Shown: positions 1-14,200 of the stretch, piece after piece
Layout: each line of letters starts with the position of its first letter
How positions within the stretch are numbered: the stretch's first letter is position 1
Assembly: GCF_000189635.1 (NCBI RefSeq)
Contig: NW_002476512.1
Coordinates: 682,001 to 746,000 of the forward strand
Reading direction: 5' to 3'
DNA length: 64,000 nucleotides
DNA from: Tetrahymena thermophila SB210
Taxonomy: Eukaryota; Ciliophora; Oligohymenophorea; Hymenostomatida; Tetrahymenidae
Program-made: the position numbers and the translations under genes
The notes under the pieces: model-generated
The model's database searches: none
What the model saw: only the letters and a program-made list of their open reading frames with translations
What the model was told of the DNA's origin: nothing

Positions 1-1215
1 TTTTCTATTTTAATACTTTAAGGCTATTCCTATTACTACTCACTACTATTTAAAGATACATTACTTTCTATTTCAATTTTATCACATTCGAAGCTTCTAT
101 TACTATCAAAAATATTTTACTTTTTGTAGCTTTTTTAATTTTACAACTCATTTTTTTGGCTTTAAAAAGAATTTTTTTCAAGAGAGTAATCATCAACTTC
201 AAATTCTATTTTATCTTCATCATCTGTTTATTGCTTTTTTTTCTAATTATACAGGATCTCTTTCTTTCGAATTAAGCTTATTGGTTTTGGGATATATTTC
301 TTCCCTTCTTTTGTTTTTCCAAATTCTATTTCAAGCATCTAACACACTACTAACCCTTGAGAATTTTCTTCATTATGTAGCTCTTTATTGTATAAATCTA
401 TTTAAAAATAAATGAAGCAACCAAGAATTGATATTACTTTTAAAAAAACTCACCTATCTTTTTTGCAATATGCATTCTAAACCTTTTCTGAACAAGATTT
501 CCATTTTCATCAGATTCCACGCCTTCAGTTGTTGCTATTTTAAATTAAAGAACAGTAAAAAAAATCATAAATTTATTAACTGTAATTTTTATTGATTTAT
601 TGTTAAATGATTTAAAATCGAATTACCGCAAATATAAACTATTTTAGGGTCATTTTTTGGAAGTTTTGTTGGAAAATTATTTCTTTTCCATTTCCATGAT
701 TTTTTATTTAATGATGAAGTTCTAGGAAATCCAAGCTTAAATGGACCATCTTTTTCTAAATCAACTTCTTTTAGGAAATAGAGATGTCCATCTATTTTTT
801 TTTTTCAATTAATAAAAACAACCTAATAATTTAATAGTAATTATTTTACTTACTGATAGGTTTTTCATATATCCAAGTTGGATGAGATGACAACAATGGA
901 AATTACTTTTAGTCTAATCTGTGTTAGTTTTTAAGTAGCATATAGTATTAGTATCCTTAATTATTTATATAATAATGTAGAAAAATAAGTAATAAATTTT
1001 AATTTAATCAAACCATCAAGCCAGTTGTCTTTCCATAGTTATTTATTCACTAAGACAGTATCTAAGAAGTCTAAGTTAAGATCTTCCTAGTTTTTGTAAA
1101 CCTTAGGTGCTCTTTTTCTTCTTTTTTGAACATAATTTTCTCTAGAAGACTCTAAACTTTTAGTAAAATAATAGTAATTAACTATTAAAATTACATGTGA
1201 AATTAATTACTCCAT
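1..1215 (-). CDS. Unrecognised protein, 5' part only (3' end beyond left edge)
   Basis: I do not recognise this protein. With TAA/TAG as Gln it reads in six exons: 1215-1211, 1156-1014, 955-854, 791-627, 534-454 and 397-1. The introns are 54-92 nt GT..AG, and every junction keeps frame. At least 297 residues are visible. The first half is basic and rich in Trp, Tyr and Lys (for example KRRKRAPKVYKN, SWKWKRNNFPTKLPK). The second half becomes acidic and Gln-rich (TDDEDKIEFEVDD) and runs off the window without a stop. No signal peptide or membrane segment is seen, so a soluble, possibly nuclear protein is likely (inference). The first exon is only ATG plus two bases. The 54-nt intron after it is itself open in frame, so a start without splicing, adding 18 codons, is possible. 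The gene diverges from the MORN gene at 2381. Confidence 0.7.
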
Positions 1216-2380
1216 TAATTAAGTCTTATGTATTTTATTTTAATTTGAAGATTTTTTCATAAATAACTATTAATGAAGATAGATTATTAGTTTTTATTTA
1301 TTTATTCACTTATATTTATATTATGATATACACATAAACAAATTAATTTATAAATGCTATTTTTAATTTTTTGTAGTGATTATTAGTGAATTTGGTTGTC
1401 GATGCTTAAAGATTGCGGAAATTTTACTAATTTTCAGTACAATCAAATATTCAAATTTTAATTATCCTTACGAAAAATAAAATTTATCAAGTAAAAATCA
1501 AAATTAATATCATAAGTTTCAATATTAAAGAATGAGTAAGCTAAAAAAAGCAAGATTCGAACTTGATTAAACCTTAAATACTGGTGGTACATACCTACTT
1601 GAAATTAAATTAATTTGTACATTTACTTTAAAAAATAACAAAAAGCGCTTGTATGAATTAATAAAAATAATTTTTATGTAAATTACTGGGCCTTTTGTTT
1701 ACTTAGTTTGACAATTCATAAACATAAAGAGTATTAATTTAAATTGGAAATAAAAAGGAATTATATAGATTATTAATTGATTTATCTAAATCCAATAGAA
1801 AATAAAGAAACTAAATAATCAAAACATTCGTTATGCTTGATTAATTGTACAAACAAATCTTGAAAAAATGTAATTTATTGGATAAACACCAGTATTAAAA
1901 AATTAATGAAATAATGATTGATAGCAGATATTTGATGCTTTTTGTCTATAATCATTATATCAATTGTATAGATTAATAATAATATTTAATCTTTTAAAGT
2001 TATTGAAAATTTATCACAAAGGTTTTCTAAATTTATAGTAAAAATTCTTTATCATTTAATTAATTAGCTAGAAGAAAACTAAATAATTAAAGCAAGCAAA
2101 TAAATAGAAGAAACTTATAACCATAATAAATAGTTCTTCTATAAATACAAAAAACTTGGTATCTAAACTTACACTAACAATAAAACATTTATTATCATTA
2201 AATTAAGGTAAATTTAACAAATTTTTGATATAAAACATCTTTCAATTATCAGTATTTTTGTTTTTGTACATACTTCGTTTATTTATTTTTGAAATAACCA
2301 TATTCTTACTTATTTAAAATTAACATAACAGATCATACATTTCTTGAATAGTTAGCTCATAGCTTATATTAGGAAATAAG
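1216..2380. other. Intergenic region between divergent genes
   Basis: About 1.2 kb of AT-rich DNA separates two divergent starts, so it should hold both promoters. I see no convincing exon. A short B-box-like stretch lies at about 1548-1565 on the minus strand, but no tRNA can be folded around it. Confidence 0.6.
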
Positions 2381-4711
2381 ATGGGGAATTGTCAAGGATT
2401 AAACCTTGATTTAAATTAAATTTAAAGTGTGAATTTAAACCAGATTCAATTTAATGGCCATAATAAAGATTTTAACAAGTAGGATATTAGCAGCGAAGAA
2501 ATAAGTTAAATGATATCTTAAATTCGAGATGTAGAAGATTTGACTAATTCTTTATTAATAGAATAGAGCTTCTTAGAAGAGAGTTAGATGATTTAAAATT
2601 AAAACTTTAATCAAACTCCTAATTTGTTTTCTAAGTTACCCTCTACAAAGCTGAATAGTTTACATAAAATTCCTGAAAAGCAACTTTTTTTAAGCTAAGA
2701 AAGTCTTCATAAAGCAGACTTGAATGTTTTATCATTGATAAAGAAAGACAAAAAACAATAATAAATATTAAACACCTTAAAATACGACGAGGACATATGT
2801 AAAATTATCTTAAAAATTAATTACCATTTAAAGTATAAAGCTTTTTAACAACTATAAAGTTAGTTTAATTCTAATTTTATTAGCAATATATAAACAAATT
2901 AACTCATTTATTAAGCAGTAATTAATTATAAATTATATATTTATAGATTAAGAAGATGAAATAGGCCAAACTATTTATAATCAAAGTTATAAACCAATCA
3001 AAGTTTTTAGTCGCTTTTTTGAAGATTATAAAAATCCTAATGCTTAATTTAAATTAAATACTGCTGCTAAAGGATAAGTATAAAATAATTTTAAAAAAGT
3101 GAGGCTCTTTTAGTAATAAATGTAATAAGAAGAGCTCCCTTTAGAAACTGAAAGTGATGGAAATTATGAAGGCTCTGAAGAAGAAAATTTTAAAACAAAA
3201 GAAAAATTAATTGATAATATATTTACTGATAGATCTAAAAGCTCTAGAAATAACTAGTAATTATCTGTAATTGAAGATGCAGAAGAAAGTGGTGATTATT
3301 CACCTATTCAAGCTTCGCCTAAAATGCAAACCAAAAAAGAAAGTATCCTAAAAGTACATGAAAGAAATAATAAAAAGATTAAAAGATTTAAAACTGTATT
3401 AATTTAAGGCTGCAGATTTTAAGGATAATTAATTAATAAACAAAGAAACGGAATTGGTAAACTAACTTTCTAAGACGGTACAGTGTAAAATATTTATTTT
3501 TAATATTTTGTATAATAGAAGCAAAAAAATATAATTATATATTAAAGTTTAATACAACATATTACAATCAATTAATATTAAAAGTTACATAGGAGAATGG
3601 ATACTAGATAAAAGACATGGAAAAGGAGTACAAATATGGCCTGATGATACTTTGTAATTATCTATTAATTATTTTATTCTACTATAATTTAAAAAAAATT
3701 CTCTCCTAAAAAAAATATAAATTATACTCTACTTATAAAACTATTAATGAAACTGCTAAATAATAACAAATTTAATCATTTAATTGTTAATTTAAAGATA
3801 TGAAGGAGAATGGGAAAACGATTTCATATAAGGAATGGGCAAAATTGAATATAGCAATAGAAGCTATTACATTGGGGAATGGAAAGAAAATAAATTCCAT
3901 GGAAAAGGAAGGTTTTAACATTTTTCTGGATCCTACTATGAAGGCTTATGGTTTTAAGATAAGCAACATGGTAAAGGTGTTGAAGTTTAACTCTATCCTA
4001 CATATTCTAGGTCAGTATTTGTTTTTTTAGCTTAATTTTAAATTACAATATTATACTTATAGGTATGAAGGAATATTTGAAAATGGAAAGAAAGAAGGTA
4101 AAGGGAGAATATCTATGGCAAACGGCTCAAGCTATAAAGGAGATTTCAAGGATGGAAACGTTCATGGACTTGGAGTATACAATTGGCCAAATGGAGTTGT
4201 ATACGAAGGAAGATGGGAAAATAATAAAATGTCAGGGAATGGAAAAATGACATGGCCACATAATATAATTTATTAAGGAGAATTTAAAAATGATTAAAAG
4301 AGTGGAATAGGATGCATAGAATATGAAGATGGAAGCAAATTTATTGGTGAATGGAAAGCTGATAAATAACATGGAAATGGAACATTTTATTTCAAAAAAA
4401 ATAGTTCCTAAATAAAAGGTATTTGGGAACATGGAAAATTAGTTAAAATAATCAATTTTTACATGTAAAAAATGAATGGATAAAGCCTTTAAAACTTAAA
4501 TTAAAATAATATTAACCTTACTAATTTATCTTTTGCACCTAGTATAAACTTAAATAAATCATTTTACTCTCCTAAAAGTAGCATAGATATACATGATAAT
4601 TTCGTTTATGATAGTAAAATAATGTCAGCAAACAAGCCTAATAAAAATAAAAGCAAACAAAATAATAATTAAAAATAAAGTTCAAGATTTATTAACATTC
4701 CGAACGAATGA
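2381..4711 (+). CDS. MORN-repeat protein with N-terminal MGNC acylation signal
   Basis: Five exons (2381-2798, 2947-3484, 3585-3653, 3798-4010, 4063-4711) splice to 1,887 nt, giving 628 residues with a TGA stop. Residues 1-295 are Gln/Asn/Glu-rich with no known domain. Residues about 298-540 hold about ten MORN repeats of the form YxGEWxxxxxHGxG, for example YIGEWILDKRHGKG, YEGRWENNKMSGNG and FIGEWKADKQHGNG. The tail is Asn/Lys/Ser-rich. MORN repeats bind lipids or scaffold membrane and cytoskeletal structures; in ciliates and apicomplexans many sit at the cortex. The protein begins MGNCQ: Gly2 fits N-myristoylation and Cys4 fits palmitoylation, so membrane anchoring is likely (inference). 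No kinase or lipid-kinase domain follows the repeats. The start is the first ATG, preceded by an A-rich leader. Introns interrupt the repeat array between rather than within most repeats. Confidence 0.9.
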
Positions 4712-5715
4712 ATTAATAAATGAAATAAATAAAAAAATAAATAAATAATCTAATTAGGAAAATAATTTGGACACTGGAAAGAGATTCTTAATTCAAAATT
4801 TATCTCTCTTTATGCTTTAAGTTCAAAGATGGAAATTCATAAATAAATAAATGAATGAATGCATACATTCATACATCTATAATTCTAATAAACTATTCTT
4901 AATCTCTTAATATTTTAGTATAATTTTTGAATATGATAAATAAACATTATAAAAATAAAATCAATTGAATACTTATAAAAATATAAAATAATTTATTTAT
5001 AATGTAATATATAAACTGCTTCATTTAACTAACAATTTGTAATTAAATATTTATGATTAAAAATCTCGATTTTCTTAAATATATTTACAGTAATATCTTA
5101 AAATTATTAGAAGTAAAATTAAATAAATATAATTGATTTTATCTAAATTTGAACATATTCTATTTTTTATTAAATTAAATTTTCTAATGTTAGTCAGTTA
5201 GCCTCACTAAATAATTTCATTACAAAAAAGTAATTGATTTAAAATTATTTATTTTTAATAAAACTTTTTATCAGGTTTATTTAATATTAATAAATATTTT
5301 TATTGTTCATAAAACAAACAAAAAATTTTTATGATAAATATTTTGAAAATAATTATTACAAATATTTTTCACTTTATAAAAAAATAACCTTAAATTAGAG
5401 AGCTGATTGTATAAATAATTAATTAGTGAAAAGAATTATGATAATAATTGAAAAGGAGGGAAAGCTTTAAACTAAATAATAAATTTATTTAATTCTTCAA
5501 AGCCATTTTTGCTTAACTGGAAATTTAGTAATAAATTAGACTTTATATATCTTTTTAAAATATAAATTCATAAATGAAATTAAAAGAATTTCAAATTAAA
5601 AAAATTATTTACAAGTTGTATATTAAGGAATATAAACGAAAAATTTTAATTTTAAACTATTTTATTAAAATTTAATTTTTAATTTAGAAGAGTTTGATGA
5701 AATTAAATTATTTCC
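4712..5715. other. Intergenic region between convergent genes
   Basis: About 1 kb of A/T-rich DNA lies between two convergent 3' ends. Its left end (about 4712-4750) has loose AAAT-type tetranucleotide repeats, and further on are GAAT/CATT-type repeats (about 4840-4880). No coding or RNA gene is seen. Confidence 0.6.
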
Positions 5716-7510
5716 TCATTATTTTCTTTTTAAAAATAGCAACTCATCATTAACTGGACAATAAAGTGAATTAGAGTCCATTTTAAGAGGAACATTTTCG
5801 TTATTCGTTATATCAAAGTTAAGAATAAACTAGACAAGGATAATTTTAGCCTCAATCAAAGCCATATGCTAGCCTATGCAGTTTTTAGGGCCACTTGAAA
5901 AAGGGATAAAGGCAAGATGGTTAATATTTTTCTTATTTTCTTCACTAAACCTTTCAGGAATAAATTCATCTGGATTCTAGAAATATTTTTCTCTTCTTAG
6001 CACTCCATGAAGAGAAATATTAACTTACATTCCTTTCTAAACAAGGATATTGTCTCCAATGTAAAAATCTCTTTCAGCTCTACGTGTGAACCTTAAAAAT
6101 TTACAAAAGTTAATTTTAATAGACTAAAAATATTATTTATTTACAATAACATTGCTGGGCAGTGGTATCTGAGACATTCTTAGATAAACATGTGGCAATA
6201 ATTTAATTTCTTTAGTTATTCGTCATTGATTTCAGGATCTTTATTTTACCCAAATACACTTTTTATTTCTTAAACTAATTTCTCATATATATCTTTTCTT
6301 TTAGAAACCCTATTTGATAATAATTTACATTTAATTATTATTTTTATTATTTTTATAATATCTACCAATAAAGCATGATGCCAGTCAAATTTCCAGTTGT
6401 ATCCATACCTAAATTTTAAATGAGTAATATTTTCTTACATTAAAAATATTTTCTTTTAAATTTATACCTGCAAAAAAGAAAACAATAAACTAATGGATTA
6501 TGGATTCTTTAGTAATGTATTCTTCAACTTTTCCATCATTTTTAGAATAATTTAATTTGTATTCATCAACTAAAATGTCTAAAAAGTCTTTTTGAGTTTT
6601 ATTTTAATCATAGTTTTCAATTCTTAGATTAACTTCTTTTTCTATTAACTATCTAAACTCAATACAATTTTTTTAAACCTCATAATATTTCTCATCTGCA
6701 AATATTTTTGACATAAATTTAGGAAAGAAAAATGAAGGTATTAGCATCCTTAATCTTCTTGTTTAATCAAAAACAGAGAGTAAAAGCTAAGCTAAATATA
6801 TGCCTAAGTTTATTCCTTTATGTTATTGTTAAGAAAATCTCTCTCCAAAAAAGGATCTTAAAACAACTTCTGCCGTTATCTTAGTGCATTCAGTTACAAT
6901 TTTAGTTGGTTTTCCTATAAAAAAATAATTAAATTATTTACATACGATATTGTTTTAACTTTATATTCATCAAATCAGATTAATTATAAATAACTAAATT
7001 ACCTTCTTCAATTTATATTTTATTAATCATTTCTTTAACAATATTATTGATTTTAGATACTCTATTTTTCAACACATCAAAAGAGAATGAATGAGAAAGA
7101 ATTTATCTTTATTTTTTCCACTTTTCACCTTCAGAAAAAACGATGCCTTATTTAAAAAGTAAATCACCAAATTACATACCCATGTCCTTTCTAATATTTT
7201 AAAGATTATTTAAAGTTATATCTTTTGCTAATTATGCATCCACAATATGTATATTATTGTATCCAATTAAGAATTAGACATCATTATCATTTTTAAGGAG
7301 TTCTCTTATCCATTGCAAACTATCTCCATATTTTTTAAAAGACTCTCTTACAAATTTTATATTTCCAAGTATAGGATAATATATTGGCTTGCATATTTTA
7401 CCATATTACTTAACGTACCATTTATTCCTTACGTAAGGTTTCACAAAGATAAGGTATGCGAAATATGAGAAGAGTGAAAAAATTAACAGTCCTATTATTA
7501 ACAATATCAT
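5716..7510 (-). CDS. Cytochrome P450
   Basis: Five exons (7510-7003, 6914-6468, 6408-6366, 6309-6151, 6091-5716) splice to 1,533 nt, 510 residues, the usual length of a microsomal P450. The N-terminus ([20 protein letters not shown]) is a membrane anchor, so the enzyme should sit on the ER facing the cytosol. The I-helix oxygen-binding motif AGMDTT is at 318-323, the K-helix ExxR motif (ECLR) at 377-380, and the haem loop [10 protein letters not shown] contains the thiolate ligand Cys457. An aromatic/PERF-type segment (EFIPERF) lies between them. All key residues are present, so the enzyme should be an active monooxygenase using NADPH-P450 reductase. The substrate cannot be told from sequence. 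Introns are 56-88 nt. It reads away from the MORN gene's 3' end. Confidence 0.95.
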
Positions 7511-8208
7511 CAGATTTGTTTGTTTTCAATTATTTATTTATTAATTAAATATTTATATACAAATTTTCAATCTTTTTTTTTTAATATGAAAAAAAGTTAA
7601 TCAAATAGTAATAAATATATTTGATTGTTTAAATTTTTCGTTTTATAAAATTGATTAGAATTTTTCTATTTATTGCAATTAATTCTGATAAATTATTTAC
7701 ATTTTTTAAAATTCAATTTTAATATCTTTAAATTTTTTAGAAGATTGATTACAATTTTTTGAAAGCAAAATAATTGTTCTTTTTTCTGGAATTATTCTAA
7801 TTAAATCTATGGATGATTTTATTTACAAAAAAAAATAAGCAAGAGTATCTTATATTTAAGTTAAAAATAAATTTTAAAATGCAAAGGATATCATTTAAAT
7901 AATATAGTTATGAAAGATATCACAAATCTAAAATATTCAAATAATGGCATATTATTTTTTTTAATTTTCAAGTTCTTATTTCTCAAAAATTAATAATATG
8001 GAATTAAAATATTACTACTCAATATTAAGATTATTTTAATGATTTTCAGTAAGTAAGTTAAAAAATTATTAAATGTATTATAATAAACATATTTTCATAG
8101 ATAAATAATCTTCATGTAAAGTTTTTAGTTCAAAAATAATAAATTTTACTAAGTTTTAAAATTTTAAAGCAAATAATTAATTAAGGATAAAAAATATATT
8201 AAAATGAT
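7511..8208. other. Spacer between P450 start and giant gene A, with duplicated 3' flank
   Basis: No gene is seen. From about 7958 to 8208 the sequence closely matches about 17380-17632, the 3' flank of paralogue B. The copied block that links A and B therefore extends past the stop codons into this spacer. The remainder is AT-rich and must hold the P450 promoter. Confidence 0.65.
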
Positions 8209-11200
8209 TCATTATTTTAAATTATTTACAAGCTTTCCTGTATTTAATTAATTATTTTTTTAGAATCTAAATTTATCTTGGAACCTTGGAGCTTAATCTT
8301 AATGTTAGCTAGACATTTCAGAATTAATAATAAAAATGTCATCTTATTTTCCACTTGTTACTTAATTGTTTTAATTTATGTCTTCTTGCTATTTAGATTG
8401 TTAATTAAATAAAGACTATTTATTTTAACTATCATAATTTTTATTTAGTAATAAATTAGTCGGAGACAATTAACTGTTGATTGGTTAAATTATGTTTCCA
8501 TTAGGAGTACTACATATTCTCTCAAATATGCTAATTTCTTGATGGTTAAGTATTGGAGTTTAACAGCAAAAATTGCTTTCTAATCTGTGTCTTGGATGAA
8601 TTAAATTAATATGTGTTTAATTTTCCTTTTAACCTTTTTAAAATATATAATAAATAAATTTAGTAAATTTAATTGATAAATTTTACTTATTGTTTAATTC
8701 ATTTTATTAATTGTATGTAAATCTATATAATATTTCAAATTATTTCTAATCTTTTTCCAATTTTAATAGACTTTCATAGAAACTTCAGTATGCCTTTATA
8801 TTTTATCAAACATTTTCTAACTTAGAATCTTTTAGATAACACAAAGAAAAGTTCTACCCAAAATATTTCGTTTAGTAAGTAACTAACGATATAAAATAAT
8901 CCAAATTACATAACTAATAAATGAAAAATGAAGTAAAATCATTATTATTTTAATTGCTGGTTGCTAATTATAGATACTTAGAACGATTTAAAAGCATATT
9001 AAAGCAATTAAATTAAATAATGAAAGCAATTCTAATTTTTTCATCCTTTAATTTAAGAAGGGGTCTGAGTTATTTAGATATGAGATATAAAGGACTATAA
9101 AGACAACGGCAACCATGTAAGAAAACTTTTAATTTCCATTAAAAAGAGTAAAGAATATTACTATCTATACCTTCAAGTACATCCTTACAAATTCCCAGTA
9201 ATATTTATTTTTCTTATATTCAATAAAAAAATAACCATAACGAAAGATTGTTGAAGATATATTTAAATTTTTGGATCTTTTACAAATTTAAACAAATATA
9301 ATTGCAGGAAAAACTATCCAAAAGACTAATAAAGGAATTCCGAAGTAATATTAAAACAGTTTATAGTCTGATTAATTGCATAAAATTTATAAATCTTCAG
9401 TAAAATATGAATTATCTCCAATTTTTCTACAAGTAAGAAATTTTGACAGTAGTCTCAAGGCGTCAGGTTGCATAAATGTGTAAAGCAAGTAAAAGACATT
9501 ATATCTCAGGTACTTTTTAAAATTAATTTTGTTAAATTTAATCTTCTCAACAAATATAATCAAACATATTATTATTGCTCCTAGAATTAGATTATAAATT
9601 TATGAAATTATAAGCTTAGTCTTTCCAGGTCCATTTTTATCTAGTGTTTCAGGTGATACTATACATAAAGCGTCAATAACAGTGAATGAAGAAGGCTAAG
9701 CTAAAGTGCTAGGAATAAAATTTATAGATAAAGAAATTTTATTTATTTGATCTACCAAAAATACTTAAAGTTGTAAATAACTCAATAAACATTTTATATA
9801 AAAAGTGTTTATAAGCTTAAATTAAGAAACAGAAATTGGAAGTAGATTCATCATTCTTATATAACTTATTATTAAAAATAGTAAAATATATATATATATA
9901 TTTATACAATAAAAACTCAAAAAAAAAAATAAATGATAAATAATCTTTAAATATTTTGTAAAGAAAAGAAAGCAAATTAGTTTTAAAATTTTAATTCTAT
10001 TCTGAAAAATTATCGAAATTTGTTGTCAAAAAAAATTTTAAGAAATCGAAAAATTAAAAAAAATAAATTAGTAGTAATTATTTCAAAAAAAAATGAATCT
10101 TACTAGCAAGATTAATATGTGTACAAGTTCGATACAATAAAAATAACTTGTAAGAAGAGGTAGATTAGTATTATGAGACTAGAAATTACGATTGCTACAA
10201 TCTGATAAGACATAGAACTGCATTCTTAGCAACTTGTACTTATGCTATTTTCACTATATCTCCTCTACCATATAGATCCAGAATAGTCACATTACTCGCA
10301 CAATGGACCCACATATCCTTAAACACATCCAAATAAATTATTAAATTCTTATTCATTACATGCTTCTTAATATTTAGTGCATTAAATGATTATATTAGAT
10401 GTATTAGACTGCCTCCAATACCCTTATTTCAATACAAAATTATCTTTATTGCATATTAAAGATTCCTCAGGGCACTTCTAGCACTCTATATCACTTACAT
10501 AACTATTTTATGAATACTCATACATAGAATACTACCCAATATTACATGGAACACAAATTCTTATTTAATCACTTAAAATATGATCTATCTCACCTCTTTA
10601 ACATTTTCTGAAATTAATTTACATTAAAATTTAAGATTACTATACATAATCAGCCAAGCTATATTCTAAAATTATTTATTATGTTGTAAAAGGTATAGAA
10701 TTAATTATTATACTCTAAAAAGTGAATGATTTAGTTGTTTCATTATATTAATTGTAATTTACACTTGATGCTCCAATAATCTAAATTGAACTTTTATTAA
10801 ATAAATCTAAATGAGCATTGAATTGTTATATTTCGTTTTCTATTACTTTTGGATAAAGTCCTTATTTAAAAGAATTTACTGAAAAATTTAGGTGTTTTCC
10901 TTCATTGTCCATAAAAAATAAATAAATATCCAAAGATCCTCCACTTTAAAAATCTTGAATATAGATCTATCTGTTGTTAGTAAAGTTGCTATTATCGAAC
11001 TTAAATTAGTTATTTACTTAAGAAAATAATTCTATCTACAATAAGCTTGGATAAGTTGCTATGTTTTCTCCATATATTTCTGCTTTATTATTAAAAATTT
11101 ATCCATCGTTAATTAAATTAAATTCTTACACACCTCTAATTCTGATACCACCACCAATCAAAGCACTATTAAATAATATTTTAGTATTTTAATCAAAAGA

Positions 11201-14200
11201 AATACACAGTATAGTATCGAATAGGATAGCTCCACCATTAGCATATGCTGAATTATTGCTAAATGTAGAGTTTTAGAAATAAATATTTCCTTTAATTTAA
11301 GTAATAAATATTGCTCCTCCTTCTAGTGCAGTGTTATTTTCAAACAAGCTATTTTAAATTATAATTTAAGTGGTTTGATTTAGCAGGATATTCATATTAT
11401 TAGATATGGAAACAATATTGTTGATGTCTACAAAAGAACTTTAAGTTTATATTAGAGGGATTTATTAAAAGCTTTCAACATAATTTGGAGCTTCAATTGG
11501 CTAATTCTGTATATTTTATTTTAGTAAAATATTTTTTAAAGTTAAAGTATCATTTTTTAAATATATAACCGTATTTTTATAATAATACTAGCTTTGAGAA
11601 TCTAAAAATTAAATATTTACATTTTATGTAATATTAGCATTAAATATGATTGTATTTTAACATCCATTTAATAGGATTAGTTATTATCCTTAAAATGATT
11701 CCTATACGTTGTTATAAATTTGAATATTTGATATTGAAAGATTTTGAACTGCTAAGAATTAAATTAAAGTATTTTATATGATATTCTCTTCTATAATCAA
11801 ATTATCAATTGAAACCTAATTAATCTCTTCAAACAGCAATAATGTTGTTATATTTTAAATAAACAATCTTCTAATTTCTAAGTTGTTAATATAAATTTCT
11901 GTGCAATTAAAAAAATAAATGAACTATTGATTTTAAAGAACACTTCCGATTTTTTAGTTTTTTTATGAGTCAAAAATATTTTCTAATACCAATTCATTTA
12001 TTACTATAGTTTTTTGGTTCTTAAAATTTAAATGTATTCCAGATATAGTTTGGTTTTAAATTATAGTATTTTCCATGGTTATTTCTTGTACACTATCACT
12101 AAAATTGTATTAACCTTATTCTAAAAATTAAAATTTAAAATTCTTTAGAAAGACCTTGTATTAAAAATAACTCAGGCTTTATAAATATAGCTAAAACTCT
12201 TAATTAGCTGAGGACTATAAAATCAAATTATTTTATTATTGATTTACTAAATTCAAGAAACTAAAGCTATCAATAACATTTATATAAATTGTTTATATGC
12301 TTGTTGTTGAAGATTGTAATAAAAGCATCTTTGCATAGAATTAGTAAGGATCTTAATAATCAATTACTTAAGAGCATTAATTAGGAAGTAAGCTTATAAA
12401 ATTTGAGACATCATACTAGAAATGGAATATATTACTAGTTGTAAATCCAATTATTTAGAGTTAATTTGTTGTTAAATTAACTTCACATTTCATAATTTAA
12501 GGATATGAAAGAGTTTATATATCTATTAAGGAGAAAAAATCATCATTGTTGTTATCATAAAGTGGTATATCCTAATTAATTTAATAAATATTTATTTTTT
12601 TCTGAAATTATAGCACTAATACTCTTTCATTTAAAATAAAAGTTTTTATTAATTGCTGTCTTCTCATATTATCTCTTATGTAGAATAAGAATTATTTTGT
12701 ACTCCTTAAATGTATATTTAACTAAGCAGAACTTTGTAGCAGAATATAATTTTTACTAACTTGTAAATAATTATAAATACTATGAGGAAACATAATATTA
12801 CAGCTAACAGATAGATCATTTATTTTTATTTAATAGATCTACTTAAAATTTTCAAAGTGAATAAATATCTCTGAATATAATTCATCAATAAAAACTTATC
12901 TTAATTCTAATTAGTTTGCTTATAGTACTTATTATGCTTTAGTTAATTGAACAAAATCTAAAATATTTATTGGATTTTATAATTAATTTTATAAAAATTA
13001 ATTTGTTTTAAATATTTATGCCTTACCATATTGATAAATAATCCAAATTTGATCTATGTACATAAAAATATTAATAATACTTTAATTTATTTGTTAAGTT
13101 ATTATCGTATACTACTAAATTTACTTATTAAATACTGATACTTTACCTGTTTAAAAGCCAAATACAACAAACTATTAATCAGAATTTGAGTAGAATTACT
13201 TTAAAATTTCAGTTTATGAAAATTAGACTTAAAAAAGAATTTTATTTAGTTAAAAAGAAAAATAAATAAAAGTTTGATTCTGTGTAATAAAAATATCATC
13301 ATCAATGAATTAACTAATCGATATATTGTTAACTTTGTAAGAAAAATTTTGATAGCTGATTTTTTCTATATCTAAATTTTAATAAACAAAAAAGTAATTT
13401 TAGAAATATATGATTATGTTTTTATAGTTTGTAGATTAATATAATCCTAAGACACTATCATTAAAATCAGTTTAATAGCTGTAATTTTAATATTTATAAT
13501 TATATAAGATATTATTTGAGCTTATAATTAAAATATTACTATTGAAGCTTCCTTAGTTAATGATGTACATTTAATTTTAAGGTTATTAAACTGAAATAAA
13601 TGTACGAACTACATCATTATAGTTTAAAATATAGGCTTTAAATTCATCATAAATAATAATATTTCCTGTCTAAAAATTATTTGATACACTTAGCTTAGTA
13701 TTATTCTAAAATTCATCAAAATTTAAAGGATTATCAACAGCTTAACTTTCATAAAAATACATTTAAATAAAACCTTATTCATCAGTTAAGCCTATTATAG
13801 ATAAAGCTTAATCATGAAATACACTTCTTACTTAATTAAGAGGGAAAAAAGCCTTTAAAGCAGGTAGTTAAGAAAGAGTAGTCAGGCTAAAAACAAATAT
13901 CTAGCCTTATGTAATGTTATCTGTATAGTATAAAAGATGGTTATAATCTCCTAAATAAAAGTTACCAATGAAATTTCCAAATAATTAAAACACCGCTTAT
14001 TATTGCTAAGAATTTCTATCTAAGATAAATCCATCTATTTAAAATATAAAAAAAATATTTTATATACGTTATTATGTTATTTTAAATATACTGCTTATTT
14101 ATAGCAAAAAATCTTTTTATTTATTAAAATATTTTATTCATTTAATTTAATTAATTGTTTATTGGAGTATGGTATAATAAGATGTAACAGTATGATAATT

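Noticed and set aside
1548-1566. B-box-like stretch (minus strand AGTTCGAATCT) followed by a T run, as in a tRNA or other pol III gene
   Set aside because: The T-arm has a mismatch, no acceptor stem pairs around it, and no D-arm or A-box fits upstream at tRNA distance.
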